From: Deinococcus ficus
Lineage (GTDB): Bacteria > Deinococcota > Deinococci > Deinococcales > Deinococcaceae
Reading direction: 5' to 3'
Assembly (NCBI RefSeq): GCF_003444775.1
Contig: NZ_CP021082.1
Coordinates: forward strand, 1 to 64,000
Length of the DNA stretch: 64,000 nt
Shown here: positions 25,255-34,429 of the stretch, piece by piece
Layout: each line of letters starts with the position of its first letter
Numbering within the stretch: the first letter of the stretch is position 1
The notes under the pieces: generated by a model
The model's input: only the letters and a program-made list of their open reading frames with translations
The model's database searches: none
What the model was told of the DNA's origin: nothing
Program-made: the position numbers and the translations under genes

Positions 25255-26643
25255 ATGACAGATGCGTCCCCTTCGTGCCGACGTTTCCGCAGGGGCAGGG
25301 CAGGCACCTCCCTCCTCCTGGGCGCGGTCCTGATCTCCGCTGCCGCACGCGCTCAGGTGGCGGCGCCCGGCCTGACGCTCGACGCGGCCCTGGCCCTGCT
25401 CGCGCAAGCCCCCAGCGTCCGGGGCGCGCAGCTGAGCGTTCAGGTCGCCCAGGCCAATCTGGACGCGGCGAGAACGGCGCTGGGCCTGACCGTCAGCGTG
25501 AGCGGAAACGCCTCTTACAGTGGCGGGTCGGCGTCCACCACTGCCGACGGCACCAGTGATCCCACGGGAGGCAGCGTCAGCGGAAGCGCCGGGGTGAACC
25601 TGAGCCTCGGGGTCCTGCCCTGGTCCAGCAACACCGCCGCCCTGCAGAGCGCGCAGCGCAGCCTCACGCTCGCCAGGGCCCGCCTGAGCGAGACGCAGCG
25701 CACGGCGCGGCTCAATGTGGCTCAGCAGTACCTGGCGGCCGTGGTCGCCACCCGGGACGTGGCCCTGGCCGCCCAGACGCTCACGCTGCGCACCCGCGCC
25801 CTGCAGGTCGCGCAGGCCCAGCAGCAGGACGGCAACGCCACCGCCCAGACGGTGCTGAGCGCTCAGGCGGCCGTGCAGACGGCCCAGGCCGCTCAGGTGC
25901 AGGCGCAGGCCAGCCTGGACGCCGCCCGGTTGAATCTGGAGGCGGCGCTCGGCCGATCCCTGGGCGACGTGGAGTTTGTCAGCGTTCCGGCCGAAACCTT
26001 CGACCTGCCGGACCTGCCCGTCCTGGTGGCTCAGGCCCGGGCCGCCCGCCGCGAGGTGATCGCGGCCCAGAACGATCTGGCCGCCGCCCAGGACGCCCTG
26101 GCCACCATGCGGCGCGATCAGACGCTGCCGGACCTGACGGCCTCGCTGCGCTACGGTCCCGCCGGGAGCGGCGGCCTGAGCACCAGCCTGAACCTCAAGC
26201 AGGGCACGCTCGGGGCCGGCTACACCGTGCCCCTGGCGGCCGACACCGGTTCCGCCAACCGGGTGGTGGCGAGCATCAGTGGAAGTTACGTGGTGTATTC
26301 CCCCTCGGCCAGGGCGCAGCTCTCCGCCGCGGAAGCCCTGGTCACCCAGACGACCCTCACCCTGAGCGTCACCCAGCAGGAAGTGGAACTGGACGTGCGG
26401 CAACGCTACGCCGCCGCCCAAACGGCCCTGTTGACACTGCAGGCCCGGACCACCCAGGTGACGCTGGCCCAGAGCGCCCTGGAGGCCGCGCGTGCCCGCC
26501 TCACCGCAGGCACGGCCACCGCCGATGACGCCGCGGCGGCCGAACTCAGCCTGGCGCAGGCCCAGCGCGACCTGCTCGAAGCCCGGGCCACCGTGCAGAC
26601 CACCCTGATTCAACTTCAAAACGCCGCTGGAGGCCTCCAATGA
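25255..26643 (+). CDS. TolC-like outer membrane efflux protein 1
   Basis: A 462-residue protein with a signal-like N-terminus (basic RRFRRGRAG, hydrophobic LLLGAVLISAAARA) and two long alpha-helical repeats rich in Ala/Gln, the pattern of the outer membrane efflux (TolC/OEP) family: LTLDAALALLAQAPSVRGAQ at the start of repeat 1 and RQRYAAAQTALLTLQAR in repeat 2. It would form the trimeric exit duct of the neighbouring MacAB-type pump. First gene of a coupled operon; its stop overlaps the next start. Confidence 0.85.
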   Translation: MTDASPSCRRFRRGRAGTSLLLGAVLISAAARAQVAAPGLTLDAALALLAQAPSVRGAQLSVQVAQANLDAARTALGLTVSVSGNASYSGGSASTTADGTSDPTGGSVSGSAGVNLSLGVLPWSSNTAALQSAQRSLTLARARLSETQRTARLNVAQQYLAAVVATRDVALAAQTLTLRTRALQVAQAQQQDGNATAQTVLSAQAAVQTAQAAQVQAQASLDAARLNLEAALGRSLGDVEFVSVPAETFDLPDLPVLVAQARAARREVIAAQNDLAAAQDALATMRRDQTLPDLTASLRYGPAGSGGLSTSLNLKQGTLGAGYTVPLAADTGSANRVVASISGSYVVYSPSARAQLSAAEALVTQTTLTLSVTQQEVELDVRQRYAAAQTALLTLQARTTQVTLAQSALEAARARLTAGTATADDAAAAELSLAQAQRDLLEARATVQTTLIQLQNAAGGLQ

Positions 26644-27677
26644 ACCGCATGCTCCGTTCCACCCTGTCTCTCACCGCCGCCCTGCTCCTCCCGGCAGCCC
26701 TGGCCCAGAGTGCGGTCGGTGTTCCGGCCGCCGTCACCGCCGCCCTGAGCAACAACGCCGACGTCAAGACCGCCCAGGCCAACGCCGACAAGGCCAGTGC
26801 CGCCGCCGCGGCTGCCCTCGCCGATCCCAGCACCCTGGTGGCGGCCCGCCTGGCCGCGCAGAACTCGCTGACGCAGGCGCAGGCGCAGCTGCGCGGCGCC
26901 CGCCTGACGACCCTGCAAAGCACCATCAACGCCTACACCGCGCTGCTCGAAGCGCAGGAGAACGTGGAACTTCAGACCCTGCAGACCCAGGTGGACAGCA
27001 AGGCGGTGCAGGTGGCGCAGGTGAAACTCAAGATCGGCAACGCCACCACCCTGGACGTGCAAAATGCCCAGACCACCCTCTCAGGCAGCCAGCAGGACCT
27101 CGCCGACGCCCGCGCGCAGGTCAACCTGGCCAGCACCCGGCTGGGCACCCTGACCGGCGTGAGCAACGCCCGGGCGGCCGCGGGCGTCACGGCGCCCAAG
27201 CTGAGCGTCACCCTGACCGAACTGCAGAAGAACCTCGGCCGCCTGAGCAGTGTGGTGGGCGCGGCCGGCACGGTGGCCGAGGCGCAGCTGGCCGTGAAAC
27301 TGGCGGATAACGACTTCACGCCCGCGCGCACCCTGCAAGACGCCCGCACCGCCCTCGCGAACGCCAACCGCAGCCTGGACAGCGCGGAGAAGGCGGCGGC
27401 GCAGACGCTTGCGAGCGCCTATCAGAGCGCCCAGAGCACCTACGAGCTGCTGAAAGTGGCCGGCAGCCGTGAAACCGCCGCGCAAAACACGTACACCCAG
27501 AATGCTGCCCGGCTCAAGAGCGGCACCATCAGTGCCGTCGACCTGCAAAGCAGCCAGCTGGCCCTGAAAAAAGCCCAGTACGCCCGATTGCAGGCCCAGA
27601 ACAATGTGCTTGAAGCGCTGGCCTCACTCTCCGTGGCCTCCGGGCAGAACCTCACCGGGATCGGCGGCAGCCTGTGA
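26640..27677 (+). CDS. TolC-like outer membrane efflux protein 2 (short)
   Basis: A 345-residue protein with a clean signal peptide (MNRMLRSTLSLTAALLLPAALA) and long Ala/Gln-rich helices like the TolC family, but about 120 residues shorter than the gene before it. Features include KLKIGNATTLDVQNAQTTL and LKSGTISAVDLQSSQLALKKAQ, the usual end-of-helix signature, which also occurs in repeat 2 of OEP proteins. It overlaps both neighbours by 4 bases. Either it is a second duct, a periplasmic helical partner, or it forms mixed assemblies with the first protein. Confidence 0.78.
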   Translation: MNRMLRSTLSLTAALLLPAALAQSAVGVPAAVTAALSNNADVKTAQANADKASAAAAAALADPSTLVAARLAAQNSLTQAQAQLRGARLTTLQSTINAYTALLEAQENVELQTLQTQVDSKAVQVAQVKLKIGNATTLDVQNAQTTLSGSQQDLADARAQVNLASTRLGTLTGVSNARAAAGVTAPKLSVTLTELQKNLGRLSSVVGAAGTVAEAQLAVKLADNDFTPARTLQDARTALANANRSLDSAEKAAAQTLASAYQSAQSTYELLKVAGSRETAAQNTYTQNAARLKSGTISAVDLQSSQLALKKAQYARLQAQNNVLEALASLSVASGQNLTGIGGSL

Positions 27678-29071
27678 CCGCCGGCCAGACCACCATCACG
27701 CAGACCGAGACCACCCGGACCGTCACCAGGAGACGTCCCCGCCGCTGGCCCTGGGTCCTCGGCGGGCTGCTGCTGCTGCTGGGCGGGATCAGCGGCGCCC
27801 TCTGGCAAAGCCGCCAGGGCACGGCCGACGCCAGCGTGACTGCGGTCACCTCCACCCAGGTGGTCACCCCCGGCGTCCTGCGGGTCTCGGTCAGCGGGCC
27901 CGGCACCCTGGAAGCCAACGCCACCCGCACGGTGGGCGCCGACCTGACTGCCACCGTGGGTCAGGTGCCCGCCGTGGGCGAACGCGTGACCCGAGGACAA
28001 CTGATCACCACCCTCACCAGCGACACCGTCGAGGAGAACGTCCGGACCGCGCAACTCAACCTCGACAAGGCCCGCGCCAGCCTGGACGCCACGCGCGCCT
28101 CGCAGGCCAGCAGCACGGCCCAGCGGCAGAGCAGCGCGGCGCAGGCCCAGGCCGCGGTGACGGAAGCCGAGGCGGCCGTGGTCAGCGCCCAGCGCACCCT
28201 GAGGGCCCAGCGGGAGCTCTACGCCGTGGGCGCCATCAGCGCCCAGACCCTCGGGGACGCCCAGTCCGCACTGGACAAGGCCCAGTTGACGCTGAGCAGC
28301 GCCCGGACCAGTGCAAGCGCCGCCCTGACGCAGGCCCGGACCGGGCAGGCCAGTGACGCCGAGAACCTCCGCAGCGCCCAGATCGCCGTGCAGCAGGCGC
28401 AGAGCACCCTGGACACCGCCCAGAAGGCGCGCAGTGACCTCAAGGTCTACGCGCCCATCAGCGGCGTGATCAGCAACGTCGCGGCCACCGACGGGACCGT
28501 CGTGACCGCCGGCAGCACCATCCTGACCCTGATGGACGACACCACCCTGAACCTGCCCGTGCAAGTGGACGAAACCGAAATCGCCGGCGTCCGCGTGGGG
28601 CAGAGTGCCAGCGTGACCCTCGACGCCTTCGAGGATCAGACCTTCACCGGCAAGGTGGTGCGCGTCTCGCCCGGCGCCACCCAGAGCAGCGGCATCAGCG
28701 TGTTTACCGCGACCGTCCAGCTGGACAACGGCAGCGGTCAGCTCCGCAGTGGCATGACGGCCGAAGCGGAGATCATCCAGAGCGAGGCGCGGGGGCTGCT
28801 CGTGCCCAGCAAGGCGATTCAGACCGTCCGGTCCCGCAGCTACGTGCAGGTCCCGGCCGCCGCGGGAGGCGATCCTGAACACGTGCGCGTGGAGACCGGC
28901 GCCACCGACGGCACGAACACGGTGGTCACGGACGGCCTGGAGGCCGGGCAGGAGGTGATCGTTCCCGGACGAGTGGGCGCAGCGGGCACGGGCAGCGCTG
29001 CGGCCTCCGGCGGCCGCCAGCAGGGCGGAGTGAACGGGCCTCCCGGAGGTTTCGGTGGGGGCCAGCCGTGA
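27674..29071 (+). CDS. HlyD/MacA-type periplasmic adaptor of an efflux pump
   Basis: A 465-residue membrane fusion protein starting with GTG. One membrane segment (about residues 23-42, RWPWVLGGLLLLLGGISGAL), a biotinyl-lipoyl-like segment (GTLEANATRTVGADLTATVG), a long coiled-coil hairpin (about 130-250), the second lipoyl half (KVYAPISGVISNVAATDGTVV) and beta-barrel/MP domain (LNLPVQVDETEIAGVRVGQ). The Gly-rich C-terminal tail (SGGRQQGGVNG) is extra. It would link the MacB-type ABC components to the TolC-like proteins. Coupled by 4-base overlaps on both sides. Confidence 0.9.
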   Translation: MTAGQTTITQTETTRTVTRRRPRRWPWVLGGLLLLLGGISGALWQSRQGTADASVTAVTSTQVVTPGVLRVSVSGPGTLEANATRTVGADLTATVGQVPAVGERVTRGQLITTLTSDTVEENVRTAQLNLDKARASLDATRASQASSTAQRQSSAAQAQAAVTEAEAAVVSAQRTLRAQRELYAVGAISAQTLGDAQSALDKAQLTLSSARTSASAALTQARTGQASDAENLRSAQIAVQQAQSTLDTAQKARSDLKVYAPISGVISNVAATDGTVVTAGSTILTLMDDTTLNLPVQVDETEIAGVRVGQSASVTLDAFEDQTFTGKVVRVSPGATQSSGISVFTATVQLDNGSGQLRSGMTAEAEIIQSEARGLLVPSKAIQTVRSRSYVQVPAAAGGDPEHVRVETGATDGTNTVVTDGLEAGQEVIVPGRVGAAGTGSAAASGGRQQGGVNGPPGGFGGGQP

Positions 29072-29817
29072 CGGCCGGCGCCCTCACCTCCCCGGCGGCA
29101 CCGTCCACTGCGGCAGCCGTGGTGGACCTGCGTGACGTGTCGAAAATCTACGAGCAGGGCGAGGTCGTGTTCGAGGCGCTGAAAGGGGTGAGTCTGCAGA
29201 TCGCCGCCGGGGAGATGGTCGCGCTGATGGGCCCCTCGGGCAGTGGCAAGACGACCCTCATGCAGATCATCGGGCTGCTCGACCGGCCCACCGCGGGCAG
29301 TTACGTCCTCGGCGGGCGCGACGTCACCACCCTCACCGAGAACGAGCGGGCCGAGGCGCGCAACACCGAGATCGGCTTCGTGTTTCAGGCCTTTCACCTG
29401 CTGCCGCGCCTGAACCTGCTTGAGAACGTGGAAGTGCCGCTGACGTACGCCGGGGTGCCGCCCCGGGAGCGGCGGGAACGGGCCATGCAGGTGCTGTCCC
29501 GCGTCGGCCTGGAAAGCAAGGCCCGGAGCCTGCCGTCCCAGATCAGCGGGGGCCAGAAGCAGCGCGTCGCCGTGGCCCGCGCTCTCGCCGGCAGCCCGCG
29601 CCTGCTGCTGGCCGACGAGCCCACCGGGAACCTTGACACCCGCACGAGCGAGGAGGTCATGGCCCTGTTCAGCGAACTGCACGCCGAAGGGACGACGGTG
29701 GTGATCGTCACCCACGAGGACGACATCGGCGCCTACGCCGAACGGGTGATCCGGGTGCGCGACGGCCTGATCGAACGCGACCTGCGCCAGAGCCCCAGGC
29801 TCAGGAGGCGGTCATGA
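29068..29817 (+). CDS. MacB/LolD-type ABC transporter ATPase
   Basis: A 249-residue ATPase with Walker [11 protein letters not shown] (about residues 55-64), the Q-loop [13 protein letters not shown], the signature [15 protein letters not shown], Walker [13 protein letters not shown] and H-loop VTHEDD. The [18 protein letters not shown] start is typical of the MacB/LolD/FtsE group. GTG start overlaps the adaptor stop. Paired with the permease that follows. Confidence 0.94.
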   Translation: MTAGALTSPAAPSTAAAVVDLRDVSKIYEQGEVVFEALKGVSLQIAAGEMVALMGPSGSGKTTLMQIIGLLDRPTAGSYVLGGRDVTTLTENERAEARNTEIGFVFQAFHLLPRLNLLENVEVPLTYAGVPPRERRERAMQVLSRVGLESKARSLPSQISGGQKQRVAVARALAGSPRLLLADEPTGNLDTRTSEEVMALFSELHAEGTTVVIVTHEDDIGAYAERVIRVRDGLIERDLRQSPRLRRRS

Positions 29818-31130
29818 CCGTGACTCCTGTGGCTCCGGCCCCTGAGGTGAGTACCCCAGGGGCCCCCCCCGCGCGGCGCGGGGGCATCGGGTTCGGAGGC
29901 GCCCTGGTCATTGCGTGGCGCGCGATCGTCGGGACCCCCATGCGCTCCGTGCTCACCGCCCTCGGGGTCATCATCGGCGTGGCGGCGGTCGTTGCCCTGA
30001 CGGCCATCGGCCAGGGCAGCACCGCGGGCGTCACTCGCAACCTCGAGTCGCTGGGCACCAACCTGCTCACCGTTCAAAGCGCACGTGGGCGCCCCGGCGG
30101 CACGCTCGTGCGGGGTGGCCCAAGCCAGACGGTCACCGTCGAGGACGCCGAGGCGCTGGCCGAGGCCTTTGGCACGCGCGTGGCCGGGGTGGCCCCCACT
30201 GCCCAGAGCAACCTCCAGGCCAAGTACGGCAGCAGCAACACCCAGGTCAGCGTCACCGGCACCTGGCCGAGCTTCGAAACGGTGCGCAACAGCCCGGTCG
30301 AAACGGGCAGCTACTTCACGCAGGCGGACGTGGACGGCCGCAAGCGCACGGCCGTGATTGGCCGTCAGGTCCTGATGGACCTGTTCGGTGAAGACGCGGC
30401 CCCCGACGACGCCCTGGGGCAGCGCGTCCGCCTGGGCAGCGTGAGTTTCACCGTGGTGGGCGTCCTGCCCGATAAGGGCAACAGCGGCTTCGGTAACGCC
30501 AACAGCCAGGTGCTGGTCCCACTCAGCACCTTCACGCAGCGCTTCGCGCGCACCAACAGTGCCGGCGGGAAACCCACCGTCAACAACGTCTACATTCAGG
30601 CCACTTCCGCCAAGGACCTCACCGCGCTGCAGGCGGACGTCACCGTCCTGCTGTCCGAACGCCACGACCAGACCGACCCGGAGAACCTGGACTTCCAGGT
30701 GCAGAACCAGGCCGATTCCCTGGCCAGCCTCAGCGCCGTGACCAACACCCTCACCATCCTGGTCGGGGCCATCGCCGGCATCAGCCTGCTGGTGGGCGGC
30801 ATCGGCATCATGAACATCATGCTGGTCTCCGTGACCGAACGCACCCGTGAAATCGGGGTGCGCAAGGCGCTGGGGGCCAAACCGCGCGACATCCTCACGC
30901 AGTTTCTGGTGGAAGCGTCGCTGCTCTCCGTGGGCGGCGGGATGATCGGCATGCTGCTCGGGGTGGCCGCGGCTTATGCCGGCAACTTCTTCAGCATCGC
31001 CCCGGTCTTCTCTCCGATCCCCATGATCGTCGCCTTCGTCTTCAGCGCGCTGGTGGGCGTGTTCTTCGGCTACTACCCGGCCGCGCGGGCTGCCCGGCTC
31101 GACCCGGTCGACAGCCTCCGCTACGAATAA
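29814..31130 (+). CDS. MacB-type ABC transporter permease
   Basis: A 438-residue permease with the FtsX/MacB topology: one N-terminal membrane segment (TALGVIIGVAAVVALTAIGQG), a MacB periplasmic domain of about 230 residues and three C-terminal segments, with the conserved GGIGIMNIMLVSVTERTREIG motif. In full MacB the ATPase is fused N-terminally; here it is a separate gene. With the adaptor and TolC-like proteins it should form a tripartite mechanotransmission pump exporting peptides, macrolides or similar compounds from the periplasm. Confidence 0.93.
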   Translation: MTVTPVAPAPEVSTPGAPPARRGGIGFGGALVIAWRAIVGTPMRSVLTALGVIIGVAAVVALTAIGQGSTAGVTRNLESLGTNLLTVQSARGRPGGTLVRGGPSQTVTVEDAEALAEAFGTRVAGVAPTAQSNLQAKYGSSNTQVSVTGTWPSFETVRNSPVETGSYFTQADVDGRKRTAVIGRQVLMDLFGEDAAPDDALGQRVRLGSVSFTVVGVLPDKGNSGFGNANSQVLVPLSTFTQRFARTNSAGGKPTVNNVYIQATSAKDLTALQADVTVLLSERHDQTDPENLDFQVQNQADSLASLSAVTNTLTILVGAIAGISLLVGGIGIMNIMLVSVTERTREIGVRKALGAKPRDILTQFLVEASLLSVGGGMIGMLLGVAAAYAGNFFSIAPVFSPIPMIVAFVFSALVGVFFGYYPAARAARLDPVDSLRYE

Positions 31131-31158
31131 GTCCCCCAGCTCTTTGCAAGGAGAACCC

Positions 31159-31755
31159 ATGAACTACGGCCCCCTGCTCACCCTGGGTCTACTGACCGGT
31201 CTGGCCAGCGCCCAGCAGAACACCCCACGAGCCACCCCGCCCCAGATGACCGCAGAGATGCGGACCCGGATGGCCCAGATGCAGCCCATCACCGACCTCG
31301 CCGAGACCGTGCGGCTGCTGCCGGAACTGGAAAAGAATAAGGCCACCGCCGTCACCCGCACCCAGGCCAAGAGCCTGTTGAGCATTCTGACCGCCCTGCA
31401 GAAAGCAGCCGCGGTTCAACCCAATGACGCCAAAAAGTACCTCGCCCAGATCGAAGACAAGATCCTGACGAGCAAACAGCTGACGGCCTTGGACAGCCTG
31501 CTGCTCAAGGCCGAGGAGCAGCGTGCCGCCAGTCGCGCGCAGGCCCAGCGCAGCGGCCAAACTGGGCAGCCCCGCATTCCCGGGATGCCGCTGCCCGGAA
31601 TGGCCGGTCAGGGGCAGAACCGCACCCGTCAGGGTGGGCAGAATCAGGCAGGCCAGGGCCCAGGCGCCCGGCAGCCGGGGCAGTTCAATCCCTTCAAGCA
31701 GGGACGTACCGCCGAGGCGTTGACGGCGTACATGAAGGTGCTGCAGAAAAAGTGA
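31159..31755 (+). CDS. Secreted Gln-rich protein of the efflux operon
   Basis: A 198-residue protein with AAGGAGAA before its ATG and a signal peptide (MNYGPLLTLGLLTGLASA, cleavage before QQN). The middle is helical, with AETVRLLPELEKNK and AKSLLSILTALQKAAAV; the C-terminal third is low-complexity, rich in Gln, Gly, Arg and Pro (residues about 130-180), ending LTAYMKVLQKK. It follows the permease gene by 28 bases, so it is likely in the same operon. It may be a periplasmic sensor or accessory of the pump or kinase; no known family recognised. Confidence 0.78.
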   Translation: MNYGPLLTLGLLTGLASAQQNTPRATPPQMTAEMRTRMAQMQPITDLAETVRLLPELEKNKATAVTRTQAKSLLSILTALQKAAAVQPNDAKKYLAQIEDKILTSKQLTALDSLLLKAEEQRAASRAQAQRSGQTGQPRIPGMPLPGMAGQGQNRTRQGGQNQAGQGPGARQPGQFNPFKQGRTAEALTAYMKVLQKK

Positions 31756-31769
31756 GGAGTACGGATAGG

Positions 31770-31787
31770 GGGGTGCAGGGGCACCCC
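31770..31787 (+). terminator. Hairpin at the end of the efflux operon
   Basis: GGGGTGC and GCACCCC form a 7-base-pair stem with a 4-base loop, 15 bases after the stop. No T run follows, so termination strength is uncertain. Confidence 0.5.
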
Positions 31788-32213
31788 GGTGACCCGGGCC
31801 ACGGGTGGCGTTCGCCTGTGTGCGACCCCAGCATCAGTCAGGTCGTGCCGTCGATCGGGGAGCGCGCAGTGGGCGTCCCCGGCAGGACCCGGCCACCTGC
31901 CCGGGTGGGCGCCTCTCGTTCCCCGGGCAGCTGCGACTGGACAGCAACACGAGGCGGGTCCTGCTTTCCCTTCACCACGCGCGGAAGGGCGGAGACGTCC
32001 CGCCGGATGATGCCGAGACTTCCAGTCGTCCCACCTGACCCTGCCGGGCAACCCGTTCGTGGAGGTCCACCATTCCGCGGAGCAAAGTCGCCCCCGCCGC
32101 CCGGTTCCGAGTACGCTTGAGCTGTTCCTGGTGAGGCCAGGACGGTCGCGCCGCGTCCAGATCAGGTCACGCCACCGCACAGCGCAGGGCTGCGTGCACA
32201 GCCAGGGGGTCAC
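31788..32213. other. Intergenic stretch, no gene recognised
   Basis: About 425 bases before the cupin gene. Frames on both strands have no recognisable product. The 3' part should contain the cupin promoter; TACGCT at 32112-32117 is a possible -10 box. Confidence 0.4.
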
Positions 32214-32741
32214 ATGATCGCTCAAGCGCAGGTCCGCAGGGTTACACCGGAGGACGGCCACGTCCTCGTCAACCCCATCGGGGGACGCATGGTCCTCAAG
32301 ATTCCCGACGTTCTGACGGCCGGCTCGTACTCCATTCACGACAATGTCCTGCCGCCCCGCTCCCCTGGCCCCCGGCCCCATCTGCACCGCGGCCATGAGG
32401 AAGTGTTTTACGTCCTTTCGGGCGAGTTGACCCTCCGGCTGGCGCACGAGACGCTCCAGGCGGAGGCCGGGTCGTTCATCGTCGTCCCGCGGGGCGTGGT
32501 GCATCAACCCTCCAACCCGGGCGGGCAGGAAACCCACGTGCTGCTGATCTTCTCCCCGGGCGGCATGGACCGGTTTTTCGTGGAAGCGGCGGCGGATCGT
32601 CACCCCTTGCAGGTCAGGCCGGTGACGGCCGAGCAGCGGACTCGGCTTGAGGCGTTTACGGACCGCTACGGCTACGAGTTCGCGGACTTTGAGGAAGAGG
32701 TGTCGGGCCCGTTCAGCCCGGAGGTCGGAAGCGCGTCCTGA
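32214..32741 (+). CDS. Cupin-domain protein
   Basis: A 175-residue single-domain cupin. Motif 1 reads PHLHRGHEEVFYVLSGELTL (metal ligands His, His, Glu) and motif 2 PRGVVHQPSN (His). The C-terminal region AEQRTRLEAFTDRYGYEF is shared by quercetinase-like stand-alone cupins. Such proteins may be dioxygenases, isomerases or ligand-binding regulators; the substrate cannot be deduced. The ATG at 32214 follows a weak CCAGGGGG. It stands alone. Confidence 0.82.
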   Translation: MIAQAQVRRVTPEDGHVLVNPIGGRMVLKIPDVLTAGSYSIHDNVLPPRSPGPRPHLHRGHEEVFYVLSGELTLRLAHETLQAEAGSFIVVPRGVVHQPSNPGGQETHVLLIFSPGGMDRFFVEAAADRHPLQVRPVTAEQRTRLEAFTDRYGYEFADFEEEVSGPFSPEVGSAS

Positions 32742-33022
32742 CCCGCCTGGCCGTCTCCTCGTGGCTGTGGACCTGACAGCCGCGTCGCCGAGTTGCGCTG
32801 CACCCGCCCCTGCCTTCTGTTCCGGAGCGTTGCCAGGAGGGCCCGGGCACCGGTCATGCCGGGGGCTGAGGGAGCGGGACGGCGGTCAATGGCTGACCTG
32901 TCGGGTGCTGCACCCCGGACCGCAACGGTGACGCCCGATCAGCTGGTCACCTCTCGTCATTGAAAACCTGATAACTTTTATCCACCATCCCGCAGGTCAT
33001 CTCACCGCGAAAAGGAGTCGCC

Positions 33023-34423
33023 ATGTCCTCCCGTACCTTCCGGCCCGACCCCACCTTCTACCCGTCGCCCAGCATGGCCCAGGACGCTCCGCGTGAGACG
33101 CTGGCCTACGTCGTGGAAATCGACGCCACAGGCCGCACGCCGGATGCCCTGGTCGTGCTCGACCTGGATCCCGCCTCACCCACCTACGCACAGGAAGTCG
33201 GCCGCGTGGACATGCCCAACCTGGGCGACGAACTGCACCACTTCGGCTGGAACGCCTGCAGCGCCGCGCTCTGCCCGACGATGCCGCATCCCCACGTGGA
33301 AAGGCGCTACCTGCTCATCCCCGGCCTGCGCTCGTCCAGGGTGTACGTTCTGGACACCAAGCCCGACCCCCGCCAGCCGACGATCCACAAGGTGATCGAA
33401 CCGCAGGACCTGGCCGCCAAGACGGGGTACAGCCGCCCCCACACCGTGCACTGCGGGCCCGACGCCGTGTACATGAACGCCCTGGGCTCACCGTCCGGGG
33501 ATGGCCCCGGCGGGGTTTTCCTGCTGGACCACAACACCTTCGAGATCAAGGGCGCCTGGGAGAAGAACCGGGGGCCTCAGCACCTGTCCTACGATTTCTG
33601 GTGGCATCTGGGGCACGACACCATGCTGACCTCGGAGTGGGGCACGCCCAACATGGTGGAACAGGGGCTCAATCCGGAGATCCTGCTGGCCGGAGGGTAC
33701 GGCCACTGCCTGCACGTGTGGAACCTGCGCACGCGTGAGCACGTCAGGACACTGGACCTCGGCCCGGAGCAGCAGATGGTGCTGGAACTGCGCCCCGCGC
33801 ACGACCCGCGGAAGACCTACGGGTTCGTGGGCGTGGTCACCAGCCTGGCGGACCTCTCGGCATCGGTGTGGCTCTGGCACCTCGACGGCGATGAATGGAA
33901 GATCCAGAAGGTCATCGAGGTGCCGGCTGAACCGGCCGACGCAGCGGACCTGCCCCCGCTGCTTCAGGGCTTCGGTGCCGTACCGCCCCTGATCACGGAC
34001 ATCAACCTCTCGCTGGACGACCGGTTCCTGTACGTGTCCTGCTGGGGTACCGGCGAACTCCGCCAGTACGACGTCAGCGATCCGTTCCAGCCGCGCCTGG
34101 TCGGGTCGGTGCACCTGGGCGGGATCGTGCGGCGCACCGGCCACCCACGCGCGAGCGGGCCGCTGACCGGCGGGCCGCAGATGGTGGAAGTGAGCCGCGA
34201 CGGACAGCGCGTCTACGTCACCAACTCCCTGTACGTCTCCTGGGACGATCAGTTCTACACCTCCGGCATTCGCGGCTGGGCCGCCAAGCTGGACGTGCAG
34301 CCCGGGGGCGGCCTGACCCTCGATCCGGACTTCCTGGTGGACTTCGGTGAGAAGCGGGCGCATCAGGTGCGGCTGCAGGGCGGCGACGCCTCGTCTGATT
34401 CGTTCTGCTACCCCAACCCCTAG
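33023..34423 (+). CDS. Selenium-binding protein, SBP56/methanethiol oxidase family
   Basis: A 466-residue beta-propeller protein of the SBP56 family, the typical length (about 460-470). The conserved LHHFGWNACSAALCPTMPH segment gives cysteines at 79 and 84, and family blocks RPHTVHCGPDAVYMNALG, GGYGHCLHVW, and YVTNSLYVSWDDQFY are visible. Human and bacterial members oxidise methanethiol to H2O2, formaldehyde and H2S and bind copper. AAAGGAG precedes the ATG. The following membrane protein starts 6 bases after the stop, so the two are probably co-translated. Confidence 0.95.
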   Translation: MSSRTFRPDPTFYPSPSMAQDAPRETLAYVVEIDATGRTPDALVVLDLDPASPTYAQEVGRVDMPNLGDELHHFGWNACSAALCPTMPHPHVERRYLLIPGLRSSRVYVLDTKPDPRQPTIHKVIEPQDLAAKTGYSRPHTVHCGPDAVYMNALGSPSGDGPGGVFLLDHNTFEIKGAWEKNRGPQHLSYDFWWHLGHDTMLTSEWGTPNMVEQGLNPEILLAGGYGHCLHVWNLRTREHVRTLDLGPEQQMVLELRPAHDPRKTYGFVGVVTSLADLSASVWLWHLDGDEWKIQKVIEVPAEPADAADLPPLLQGFGAVPPLITDINLSLDDRFLYVSCWGTGELRQYDVSDPFQPRLVGSVHLGGIVRRTGHPRASGPLTGGPQMVEVSRDGQRVYVTNSLYVSWDDQFYTSGIRGWAAKLDVQPGGGLTLDPDFLVDFGEKRAHQVRLQGGDASSDSFCYPNP

Positions 34424-34429
34424 GCTGAC

